Source of the DNA: Methylobacterium planeticum
GTDB lineage: Bacteria > Pseudomonadota > Alphaproteobacteria > Rhizobiales > Beijerinckiaceae
NCBI RefSeq assembly: GCF_008806345.1
Contig: NZ_VZZJ01000019.1
Coordinates: forward strand, 1-64,000
Direction: 5' to 3'
DNA length: 64,000 nucleotides
Within the stretch, counting starts at the first letter, position 1. Each line of letters starts with the position of its first letter. The position numbers and the translations under genes are program-made. A model generated the notes under the pieces. That model was not told the DNA's origin. It worked only from the letters and a program-made list of their open reading frames with translations, and ran no database searches. This document shows positions 27,262 to 34,484 of this stretch, piece after piece.

Positions 27262-27828
27262 TCAGCCGGCGGAGAGGGCGGCGAGGCGTTCCTGCGCGGC
27301 GCGGGTGAGGGCGGAGAGGCGCTCCTGCTCCTCGACCGTCAGGATGCGGCCGGGGGCGAGCGCGTGGACGAGGCGGTCCCCGAGGGTGATCTCGGCCTCG
27401 ACGCAGCCGTTGAGGGTCTGCCGACCCGAGACCGGTCGGACCGCCTCCGGCGCGACGGTCACGAGGTCGCTCGCCCGGTCGACCAGGAAGGCGGTGGCGC
27501 GGTCGGCGGCGAGGACGAGGTGATCGTAGGCGCCGGGCTCGCGCGCCTCCGCGCGCAGGCCGAACAGGCGGGCGAGATCGACCACCGGCACCGGCTCGCC
27601 GCCGAGGTTGAGGAAGCCCGCGAGGAGCGGGCCGAGGGTCGGGGGGCGGAACAGGTTCGGCAGCGGCAGGACCTCGCTCACCGCCGCCCGGGGCAGGGCG
27701 CAGGGCACCCCCGCCACGTCGAGGAGGAGGTAGGCCGCGCCCGCGGGCGGCGGCGTCTTGTTGGCCGCGCCCGCGGGCGGCGGCGTCTTGTCGATGGGCT
27801 CGGCCTGCGCCGATCGGTGTGGGGACAA
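27262..27828 (-). CDS. CheW-like coupling protein (WspB-like), first gene of the operon
   Basis: The product is about 188 aa from a TTG at 27828; the start is uncertain. The open frame reaches back to 27948, but upstream of 27841 it consists of a 26-bp repeat, and the only in-frame start after the last AAGGAG is this TTG (12-nt spacing). The CheW fold is clear: YLLLDVAGVPCALPRAAVSE, LAGFLNLGGEPVPVVDLARL and AYDHLVLAADRATAFLVDRA. The N-terminus contains a duplicated KTPPPAGAA segment. Confidence 0.8.
   Translation of the reverse strand: MSPHRSAQAEPIDKTPPPAGAANKTPPPAGAAYLLLDVAGVPCALPRAAVSEVLPLPNLFRPPTLGPLLAGFLNLGGEPVPVVDLARLFGLRAEAREPGAYDHLVLAADRATAFLVDRASDLVTVAPEAVRPVSGRQTLNGCVEAEITLGDRLVHALAPGRILTVEEQERLSALTRAAQERLAALSAG
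27733..27792. repeat. 30-bp tandem duplication in the CheW N-terminus
   Basis: Two adjacent 30-bp copies (27733-27762 and 27763-27792) are identical except for the last base. They encode the repeated KTPPPAGAA segment at the start of the CheW-like protein and keep the frame. Confidence 0.9.
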
Positions 27829-27840
27829 GGGGAACGCCGT

Positions 27841-27918
27841 CTCCTTCGGGCCAGCGGCCCTGCAAGCTCCTTCGGGCCAGCGGCCCTGCAAGCTCCTTCG
27901 GGCCAGCGGCCCCGCAAG
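27841..27918. repeat. Three 26-bp tandem repeats in the chemosensory 5' leader
   Basis: Units at 27841-27866, 27867-27892 and 27893-27918 are identical except for one base in the third. Read on the minus strand, each holds the small palindrome GGGCCGCTGGCCC and then GAAGGAG, a strong Shine-Dalgarno sequence. The unit is not a multiple of three, so it is not a coding repeat. It lies between the predicted promoter and the CheW start. Confidence 0.92.
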
Positions 27919-27919
27919 C

Positions 27920-27948
27920 GTGATAGGTCGGGCCGGGGAGCGGGGCAA
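27920..27948 (-). promoter_or_regulatory. Possible promoter of the chemosensory operon
   Basis: On the minus strand TTGCCC (27948-27943) and TATCAC (27925-27920) are 17 bp apart. A start near 27913 would place the three 26-bp repeats at the beginning of the mRNA. It is divergent from the ilvB promoter. The call rests on spacing and hexamer similarity. Confidence 0.4.
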
Positions 27949-28006
27949 TCAAGGCGCCGATCACGGAACCGAGGCCGGCCGGGCGCGAAACCCGGAACCG
28001 ACCCCG

Positions 28007-28035
28007 TTGACGCTGCTGGGGGCCTCCGCTATGAG
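28007..28035 (+). promoter_or_regulatory. Probable ilvB promoter
   Basis: TTGACG (28007-28012) and TATGAG (28030-28035) are separated by exactly 17 bp. Transcription would start near 28042, giving a leader of about 225 nt that contains the leader peptide and terminator. Confidence 0.65.
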
Positions 28036-28097
28036 ACGCGACACTTTTAGGCGACTCGCCGTTCCCGGCGGGTCCGGAAGGTCCGGACGTCACCCCG

Positions 28098-28148
28098 ATG
28101 CGTCACATCCTTATCGTAGCGGAAGCGCCACTGACGGGGCGGCCCTGA
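28098..28148 (+). CDS. Putative ilvB leader peptide
   Basis: A 16-codon ORF, MRHILIVAEAPLTGRP, lies in the leader 169 bp ahead of ilvB. It carries a consecutive Ile-Leu-Ile-Val run, the three amino acids whose synthesis depends on acetolactate synthase. The Ile-Leu-Ile-Val codons are ATC, CTT, ATC and GTA; CTT and GTA are rare in this genome. GGAAGG lies about 16 nt upstream, rather far for a ribosome binding site. With the terminator 33 nt downstream, it has the layout of a translation-coupled attenuator. Confidence 0.65.
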   Translation: MRHILIVAEAPLTGRP

Positions 28149-28180
28149 CACGGGGCCGCGATCCGGGCGGTGGCGCATGC

Positions 28181-28206
28181 AGGGTCCCGATCGGGGCCCT
28201 TTTTTG
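28181..28206 (+). terminator. Intrinsic terminator in the ilvB leader (attenuator)
   Basis: AGGGTCCC (28181-28188) pairs with GGGGCCCT (28193-28200) around GATC, followed immediately by a run of six T. It ends about 60 bp before the ilvB start. A second possible hairpin (GCGGCCC with GGGGCCGC, 28139-28160) lies between it and the leader ORF and could act as pause or antiterminator arm. Confidence 0.8.
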
Positions 28207-28266
28207 TTGCCCGCGGCCGGGTCGGATGCGCGACGGAGTTCGAGAACGGGTTCAAGGAGGAAGACG

Positions 28267-30042
28267 ATGAGCGGCGAGGTCATGACCGGGGCCGAAATGG
28301 TCATCCGGGCGTTCCGGGATCAGGGTGTCGATACGTTGTTCGGGTATCCGGGCGGCGCAGTGCTGCCGATCTACGACGCGCTCTTCCATCAGAACGCGGT
28401 CAAGCACGTGCTCGTGCGCCACGAGCAGGGCGCGGTCCACGCGGCCGAGGGCTATGCCCGCTCGTCCGGCAAGGTCGGCTGCGTCCTCGTCACCTCGGGC
28501 CCCGGCGCCACCAACATCGTCACGGGCCTCACCGACGCGATGCTGGACTCGATCCCCCTCGTCTGCATCACCGGCCAGGTCCCGACGCACCTGATCGGCA
28601 CCGACGCGTTCCAGGAATGCGACACGGTCGGGATCACGCGCCACTGCACGAAGCACAACTACCTGGTCAAGTCGATCGACGACCTGCCGCGCATCCTGCA
28701 CGAGGCCTTCTACGTCGCGAGCCACGGCCGCCCGGGGCCCGTCGTCGTCGACCTGCCGAAGGACATCCAGTTCGCGAGCGGCCTCTACGAGCGCCCGAGC
28801 TTCGACGGCCACAAGACCTACCGCCCGGCGATCAAGGGCGACGCGGACAGGATCCGGGCCGCCGTCGAGCTGATGGCCGGCGCCCGCCGCCCCGTCTTCT
28901 ACACCGGCGGCGGCGTCATCAATGCGGGGCCCGAGGCCTCGCGGCTGCTGCGCGAGCTCGTGGCCGAGACGGGCTTTCCCGTCACCTCGACCCTGATGGG
29001 GCTCGGCGCCTTCCCGGCCTCGGACGACAGGTTCCTGGGCATGCTCGGCATGCACGGGACCTACGAGGCCAACCTCGCGATGCACGAATGCGACGTCATG
29101 ATCTGCATGGGCGCGCGCTTCGACGACCGCATCACCGGCCGCCTCGACGCGTTCTCGCCCTTCTCGAAGAAGATCCACGTCGACGTCGACGCCTCCTCGA
29201 TCAACAAGGTCGTCAAGGCCGATGTCGGCATCGTGGGCGATTGCGCCTCGGTGCTGGAGGACATGCTGGCCGCCTGGCGTGCCCTGCCGGCCGAGCCGGA
29301 CAAGGGCCGCCTCGAGGGCTGGTTCTCGAAGATCACCACGTGGCGGGCGCGCGAGTGCCTCGCCTACTGGCCGTCGGGCACGATCATCAAGCCGCAATAC
29401 GCGGTGCAGCGCCTCTACGAGGCCTGCAAGGACCGCGAGACCTACATCACGACGGAGGTCGGCCAGCACCAGATGTGGGCGGCCCAGTACTTCAAGTTCG
29501 AGGAGCCGAACCGCTGGATGACGTCGGGGGGCCTCGGCACCATGGGGTACGGCCTGCCCGCCGCCATCGGCACCCAGCTGGCGCACCCGCAGGGGCTCGT
29601 CATCGACATCGCCGGCGAGGCCTCGATCCTGATGAACATGCAGGAGCTCTCGACCGCCGTGCAGTACCGCCTGCCGGTCAAGGTCTTCATCCTCAACAAC
29701 GAGTACATGGGCATGGTGCGCCAGTGGCAGGAGCTGCTGCACGGCTCGCGCTACTCGCAGAGCTACTCGGAGAGCCTGCCGGACTTCGTGAAGCTCGCCG
29801 AGGCCTACGGGGCCAAGGGCATCCGCTGCGAGAAGCCGGGCGAGCTCGACGCCGCGATCCGGGAGATGCTGGCCTATGACGGCCCGGTCATCTTCGACTG
29901 CGTCGTCGACAAGACCGAGAACTGCTTCCCGATGATCCCCTCGGGCAAGGCGCACAACGAGATGATCCTGTCCGACTACCTCGGCGAGACCGGCGTCGAG
30001 ATCGGCGACGTCATCTCCGAGGAAGGCAAGATGCTGGTCTGA
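28267..30042 (+). CDS. ilvB: Acetolactate synthase large subunit
   Basis: The product is 591 aa from ATG 28267, 6 nt after AAGGAGG; the longer ORF runs into the attenuator. It joins two pyruvates, or pyruvate and 2-oxobutyrate, in valine, leucine and isoleucine synthesis. The ThDP catalytic Glu lies in VRHEQGAVHAAEGYARS; FAD- and ThDP-binding segments appear as SGPGATNIVTGLTDA and DIAGEASILMNMQELSTAVQ. The NNEYMGMVRQWQ motif is present. It precedes ilvH by 22 bp. Confidence 0.96.
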   Translation: MSGEVMTGAEMVIRAFRDQGVDTLFGYPGGAVLPIYDALFHQNAVKHVLVRHEQGAVHAAEGYARSSGKVGCVLVTSGPGATNIVTGLTDAMLDSIPLVCITGQVPTHLIGTDAFQECDTVGITRHCTKHNYLVKSIDDLPRILHEAFYVASHGRPGPVVVDLPKDIQFASGLYERPSFDGHKTYRPAIKGDADRIRAAVELMAGARRPVFYTGGGVINAGPEASRLLRELVAETGFPVTSTLMGLGAFPASDDRFLGMLGMHGTYEANLAMHECDVMICMGARFDDRITGRLDAFSPFSKKIHVDVDASSINKVVKADVGIVGDCASVLEDMLAAWRALPAEPDKGRLEGWFSKITTWRARECLAYWPSGTIIKPQYAVQRLYEACKDRETYITTEVGQHQMWAAQYFKFEEPNRWMTSGGLGTMGYGLPAAIGTQLAHPQGLVIDIAGEASILMNMQELSTAVQYRLPVKVFILNNEYMGMVRQWQELLHGSRYSQSYSESLPDFVKLAEAYGAKGIRCEKPGELDAAIREMLAYDGPVIFDCVVDKTENCFPMIPSGKAHNEMILSDYLGETGVEIGDVISEEGKMLV

Positions 30043-30064
30043 CGGGGCCGGGGAGGACAGGACC

Positions 30065-30607
30065 ATGAACGCCATGAACACCCACTATCCGGATCCGGTC
30101 CGGGTCGAGACCGTCAACCGGCACACCCTCGCGGTGATCGTCGACAACGAGCCGGGCGTCCTCGCCCGGATCTCCGGCATGTTCTCGGGCCGGGGCTACA
30201 ACATCGAGAGCCTGACGGTGTCGGAGACGGAGGAGGCGCGCCACCTCTCCCGCATCACCATCGTGACGACGGGCACCAACGCGGTGATCGAGCAGATCAA
30301 GGCCCAGCTCGACCGGCTCGTGCCGGTGCACCGGGTCGTCGACCTCACCCTCCAGGGCAATTCCCTGGAGCGCGAAATCTGCCTCGTGAAGGTGGTGGGG
30401 CAGGGCGAGCACCGCAGCGAGGCGCTCCGCCTCGCCGCCGCCTTCGGGGCCAGGACCCTCGACGCGACGCTCAACTCCTTCGTGTTCGAGCTTACCGGCT
30501 CGACCGAGGAGATCGACCGCTTCATCCGCCTGATGACGGTGATCGGCCTCGTCGAGATCTGCCGCACCGGCATCGCCGCGATGGGACGCGGGGCGGAGCC
30601 GCTCTAG
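30065..30607 (+). CDS. ilvH: Acetolactate synthase regulatory subunit
   Basis: The product is 180 aa. The N-terminal ACT domain (LAVIVDNEPGVLARISGMFS, GYNIESLTVSETE) binds valine for feedback control; a second ACT-like half follows with NSLEREICLVKV. GGGAGG precedes the ATG. It forms the holoenzyme with IlvB, encoded just upstream in the same operon. Confidence 0.95.
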   Translation: MNAMNTHYPDPVRVETVNRHTLAVIVDNEPGVLARISGMFSGRGYNIESLTVSETEEARHLSRITIVTTGTNAVIEQIKAQLDRLVPVHRVVDLTLQGNSLEREICLVKVVGQGEHRSEALRLAAAFGARTLDATLNSFVFELTGSTEEIDRFIRLMTVIGLVEICRTGIAAMGRGAEPL

Positions 30608-30649
30608 GCTCCGAACGCGGGACCCGACGCCGACCAGGACGCAAGCCGC

Positions 30650-31294
30650 ATGACCGCCCGCACCCTCTACTACGCCCCCGGCGCCTGCTCGCTGGCCTCG
30701 CACATCGCCCTGGAGGAGACCGGCCGGCCGTTCGAGACGGTGCGGCTCGACCTCCAGGCCGGCGACCAGCGCGCCCCCGAATACCTCGCGATCAACGAGC
30801 GCGGCCGGGTGCCGGCCCTCTCCGAGGAGGGCTGGGTCCTCACCGAGAACACCGCGCTCCTGCGCCACATCGCCCGGTCGCACCCGGAGGCCGGGCTCTG
30901 GCCCGAGGCGCTGCGCCAGCAGGCCGCCGCCGACGAGTGGCTCGGCTGGCTCTCGACGAATCACCACCCGGCCTTCGCGCATGTCCGCCGGGCCGAGCGC
31001 TACAGCGCCGACGAGGCCGCCCTCGCGGCGATCCGGGCCAGGGGCGCCGACACCTACGGGGACCTCTGCACCATGACGGAGGTCCGCCTCTCGAACGGGG
31101 GCTGGGCCCTCGGGGAGCGCTACAGCGTGGTCGATCCCTACCTGCTGCTGTTCTGGATCTGGGGCCGGAGCCCGGCGCTGGGCTTCGACATGGCCGGGCG
31201 CTTCCCGGCCTGGACCGCGCATGCCCGCGCGATGGCGGCCCGCCCGGCCGTGCAGCGGGCCTTCCACCGGGAAGGGCTCCCCCTCCCGGCCTGA
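30650..31294 (+). CDS. Glutathione S-transferase family protein
   Basis: The product is 214 aa. The thioredoxin-fold N-terminal domain has LYYAPGACSLASHIALEETG, with the Cys-Ser pair of beta-class GSTs, and GRVPALSEEGWVLTENTALL, the glutathione gamma-Glu binding region. An all-helical C-terminal domain follows. It probably conjugates or reduces substrates with glutathione in the cytoplasm; the substrate is unknown. It lies between ilvH and ilvC with 42- and 159-bp gaps. Confidence 0.9.
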   Translation: MTARTLYYAPGACSLASHIALEETGRPFETVRLDLQAGDQRAPEYLAINERGRVPALSEEGWVLTENTALLRHIARSHPEAGLWPEALRQQAAADEWLGWLSTNHHPAFAHVRRAERYSADEAALAAIRARGADTYGDLCTMTEVRLSNGGWALGERYSVVDPYLLLFWIWGRSPALGFDMAGRFPAWTAHARAMAARPAVQRAFHREGLPLPA

Positions 31295-31333
31295 CACCGC
31301 CTCCGGGTTGTCCGCGCGGGACGCCCGCCCTGT

Positions 31334-31364
31334 GGCGATTGCCCCTTTCGTCAAGGGGATCGCC
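31334..31364 (+). promoter_or_regulatory. Bulged hairpin upstream of ilvC
   Basis: GGCGAT (31334-31339) pairs with ATCGCC (31359-31364), and CCCCTT (31342-31347) pairs with AAGGGG (31353-31358), with a TG bulge and a 5-nt loop. It lies 89 bp before the ilvC start. No T-run follows, so a terminator is unlikely. Its role is unknown. Confidence 0.35.
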
Positions 31365-31453
31365 TCGCTAAAAGCGCGCCCATCGCACGGCCGCGCGAAC
31401 GAGGGCGCCGGAGCGCACTCGACCGCCACCACGCCAAGAAGGAAGAAGCCGCC

Positions 31454-32473
31454 ATGCGGGTCTATTACGATCGCGACGCCGACCTGAACCTCATCAAGGG
31501 CAAGAAGGTCGTCATCGTCGGCTACGGCAGCCAGGGCCATGCCCACGCGCTCAACCTGCGCGATTCGGGCGTCAAGGACGTCGTCATCGCGCTGCGCGAG
31601 GGCTCGGCCACCGCCAAGAAGGCGGAGCACGAGGGCTTCACGGTGATGTCGGTCGCCGACGCCGCCAAGTGGGGCGACGTGGTGATGATGCTCACCCCGG
31701 ACGAGCTCCAGGGCGACATCTACCGGGAATCCCTCGAGGGCAACATGAAGCAGGGCGCCGCCCTCCTGTTCGCCCACGGCCTCAACGTCCACTTCAACCT
31801 GATCGAGCCGCGCAAGGACCTCGACGTCCTGATGGTCGCCCCGAAGGGCCCCGGCCACACGGTGCGCGGCGAGTACCTCAAGGGCGGCGGCGTGCCGACC
31901 CTCATCGCCATCGCGCAGGACGCCTCGGGCAACGCGCACGACCTCGGCCTGTCCTACGCCTCGGCCAATGGCGGCGGCCGCGCCGGCATCATCGAGACCA
32001 CCTTCAAGGAGGAGTGCGAGACCGACCTGTTCGGCGAGCAGGCCGTGCTCTGCGGCGGCCTCGTCGAGCTGATCAAGGCCGGCTTCGAGACCCTGGTCGA
32101 GGCGGGCTACGCCCCCGAGATGGCCTATTTCGAGTGCCTGCACGAGGTGAAGCTCATCGTCGACCTCATCTACGAGGGCGGCATCGCCAACATGAACTAC
32201 TCGATCTCGAACACCGCCGAGTACGGCGAGTACGTCACCGGCCCGCGCATCGTCACGCCGGAGACCAAGGCCGAGATGAAGCGCGTCCTCACCGACATCC
32301 AGTCGGGCATCTTCACCCGCAACTGGATGCTGGAGAACAAGGTCGGCCAGACCTCGTTCAAGGCCACCCGCGCCAAGCTCGCCGCCCACCCGATCGAGGA
32401 GGTCGGCGCCAAGCTCCGCGGCATGATGCCGTGGATCTCCGAGAAGGCGCTCGTCGACAAGTCCCGCAACTGA
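31454..32473 (+). CDS. ilvC: Ketol-acid reductoisomerase, class I
   Basis: The product is 339 aa, the short class I form. It isomerises and reduces acetolactate or acetohydroxybutyrate with NADPH and Mg2+. The Rossmann motif KVVIVGYGSQGHAHALNLRD is near residues 18-37. The metal-binding helical domain includes LFGEQAVLCGGLVELIKAGF and YFECLHEVKLIVDLIYEGG. AAGGAAG precedes the start. It provides the step after IlvBH. Confidence 0.97.
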   Translation: MRVYYDRDADLNLIKGKKVVIVGYGSQGHAHALNLRDSGVKDVVIALREGSATAKKAEHEGFTVMSVADAAKWGDVVMMLTPDELQGDIYRESLEGNMKQGAALLFAHGLNVHFNLIEPRKDLDVLMVAPKGPGHTVRGEYLKGGGVPTLIAIAQDASGNAHDLGLSYASANGGGRAGIIETTFKEECETDLFGEQAVLCGGLVELIKAGFETLVEAGYAPEMAYFECLHEVKLIVDLIYEGGIANMNYSISNTAEYGEYVTGPRIVTPETKAEMKRVLTDIQSGIFTRNWMLENKVGQTSFKATRAKLAAHPIEEVGAKLRGMMPWISEKALVDKSRN

Positions 32474-32493
32474 CTTCCCGGGGGCCGGCCTCC

Positions 32494-32916
32494 CCGGCGC
32501 GGAGGGCGGCGCTCATCACCTCTCCCGCACGGGAGAGGGGGCGCGGCGTGCCACCCGCGCCAGATCCAACCGCATGGCGTGACGCGGAGGGTGGTGCTCA
32601 TCACCTCTCCCGTCCGGGAGAGGTCGAGTCGGCGCCAGCCGACCGGGTGAGGGGTGCGACGCATCCGGACAACGCGCATCCCTCACCCCAACCCTCTCCC
32701 GCACGGGAGAGGGGGCGCGGCGTGCCACCCGCGCCAGATCCAATCGCATGGCATGACGCGGAGGGTGGTGCTCATCACCTCTCCCGTCCGGGAGAGGTCG
32801 AGTCGGCGCAAGCCGACCGGGTGAGGGGTGCGACGCATCCGGACAACGCGCCTCCCTCACCCCGGCCCGCTTCCGCGGGCAAACCTCTCCCGCACGGGAG
32901 AGGGGGCCCGTCGCGG
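32494..32916. repeat. Tandem 174-bp repeat array between ilvC and trpS
   Basis: Two near-identical copies with 174-bp period start at 32519 and 32693, flanked by partial copies. Each copy includes two inverted repeats, CCTCTCCCGCACGGGAGAGG and CCTCTCCCGTCCGGGAGAGG, and the segment GACCGGGTGAGGGGTGCGAC. A further CTCTCCCGCACGGGAGAG occurs at about 32885. The array fills the gap between convergent genes. It resembles REP/BIME-like intergenic repeats, and its hairpins could end transcription from both sides. No coding signal is convincing here. Confidence 0.88.
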
Positions 32917-32958
32917 CCCCCGCGGGCTGGCCGGGGCCGGACGCGAGACGGCGCCGGG

Positions 32959-34017
32959 TCAGACCGCCCGCAGGGTCGGGCCGCGGCGGACGAAGCCGAC
33001 GATGTCCTTGACGGCGTCGAGGGTCGGGGCCGCGAGGGCGGCGGCGCGCTCGGCGCCGTCCGCCAGGACCGCGTCGATCTGGGCGGGATCGGCCACGAGG
33101 CGCTTCATCTCGGCACCGAGTGGGGCGAGCGATTCCACCGCGAGCTCCACCAGGGCGCCCTTGAAGGCCGAGAACTGGGCGCCGCCGAACTCGGCCAGCA
33201 CCGCCTCGCGGGTCGCGCCCTTCAGCGCCGCGAAGATGCCCACGAGGTTGTCGGCCTCGGGCCGGCCGGCGAGGCCCGCCACCTCGGAGGGCAGGGCGTC
33301 CGGGTCTGTCTTGGCCTTGCGCACCTTCTGGGCGATGGCGTCGGCGTCGTCCGTCAGGTTGATGCGCGAATTGTCCGACGGGTCGGACTTCGACATCTTC
33401 TTGGTGCCGTCGCGCAGCGACATCACGCGGGCGGCCGGCCCGCCGATCAGCGGCTCGGTGATGGGGAAGAAGCCCTCGCCGTGCCCGTGCGCGGCGATCG
33501 ACTCCGCGAAGTCGTTGTTGAACTTCTGGGCGATGTCGCGGGTCAGTTCGAGATGCTGCTTCTGGTCCTCGCCGACGGGCACATGCGTGGCCCGGTAGGC
33601 CAGGATGTCGGCGGCCATCAGCACGGGATAATCGTAGAGCCCGACGCTGGCGTTCTCCCGGTCCTTGCCGGCCTTGTCCTTGAACTGGGTCATCCGGTTG
33701 AGCCAGCCGAGGCGCGCGACGCAGTTCAGGACCCAGGCGAGCTCCGCGTGCTGGTGCACCTGGCTCTGGTTGAACACGATCGAGCGCTTCGGGTCGATGC
33801 CGGCGGCCAGGAAGGCGGCCGTGACCTCGCGGATCTGGCTCTTCAGCTCGGCCGGGTTCTGCCACAGGGTGATGGCGTGGAGATCGACCACGCAATAGAG
33901 GCATTCGGACCGCGCCTGCATCTCGACGAAGCGCTTGATGGCACCGAGGTAATTGCCGAGATGCAGGTTCCCGGTCGGCTGCACGCCGGAGAACACCAGT
34001 TCCTTGAACGCGGCCAT
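32959..34017 (-). CDS. trpS: Tryptophanyl-tRNA synthetase
   Basis: The product is 352 aa from ATG 34017 (MAAFKELVFSGVQPTGNLHL), which follows GAAGGGA at 8 nt; an upstream start adds 19 non-conserved residues. Class I signatures are present: HLGN in PTGNLHLGNYLGA and KMSKS in GTKKMSKSDPSD. The VGEDQKQHLELTRDIAQKFN segment is typical. It charges tRNA-Trp with tryptophan. Its 3' end faces the repeat array. Confidence 0.96.
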   Translation of the reverse strand: MAAFKELVFSGVQPTGNLHLGNYLGAIKRFVEMQARSECLYCVVDLHAITLWQNPAELKSQIREVTAAFLAAGIDPKRSIVFNQSQVHQHAELAWVLNCVARLGWLNRMTQFKDKAGKDRENASVGLYDYPVLMAADILAYRATHVPVGEDQKQHLELTRDIAQKFNNDFAESIAAHGHGEGFFPITEPLIGGPAARVMSLRDGTKKMSKSDPSDNSRINLTDDADAIAQKVRKAKTDPDALPSEVAGLAGRPEADNLVGIFAALKGATREAVLAEFGGAQFSAFKGALVELAVESLAPLGAEMKRLVADPAQIDAVLADGAERAAALAAPTLDAVKDIVGFVRRGPTLRAV

Positions 34018-34484
34018 CGGCGCGGTCCCTTCGAGCCTTGAGACGACGTCTGAAGCGACCTGGGCCGTAACCACCTCGCATCCGTCGAGGGGCGGGGTTC
34101 TGGCACCCCGGGCGCGACCCGGTCAAGGACCGGCCGGAGCGCCGCGGCTGCGGGCGCTGGAGGGCGCATTCCCGACCGGGGTCGACGCCGCCGCCGTCCC
34201 GTGCGAATCCCGCATCCTCCACGGGAGCTGGGCGGCGGCGCCCGCCCTGCACGACGGCACCGGGCCGATGCTGGCCGAGCGTCGCGAGCCCGCGGCCGCG
34301 CGGCGGAGCAGACGCAGACCGGCTGCACCCTGCGGACGACGGATTGCCGCGACCCCGGCCCGGGCAACGGCCGCTGCGGCCACGACGGCGCACGGCTCTC
34401 GCCCGACGAGAAGGCGGCGCTCCTCGACGATACGAAGACCCTGTCGGGCCGCTCCGCGGCCCCGCCGCTTCGGCGCGGGCTGGT
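34018..34484. other. 467-bp gap upstream of trpS without an assignable gene
   Basis: No recognisable gene is seen. Plus-strand frames are open, and one contains a cysteine-bearing stretch (CTLRTTDCRDPGPGNG, near 34315-34365) followed by LSPDEKAALLDDTKTLSG; another has LEGAFPTGVDAAAVPCES just before it. They are in different frames and could be relics of a small frameshifted gene, but no family is recognised. The trpS promoter should lie near 34018-34130. Confidence 0.3.

Noticed and set aside
27841..27948. Coding extension of the CheW gene through the 26-bp repeats to an ATG at 27948.
   Set aside because: The ATG overlaps the predicted -35 box, and the repeat is not a multiple of three and encodes unrelated residues in each unit; a leader is more likely.
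28177..28266. N-terminal extension of IlvB by 30 residues.
   Set aside because: The extension runs through the terminator hairpin, has no similarity to the family start, and the downstream ATG has an excellent AAGGAGG.
32519..32900. Possible CRISPR array because of regularly spaced repeats.
   Set aside because: The repeats are 174-bp tandem units, the 'spacers' are themselves repeated, and no cas gene is nearby.
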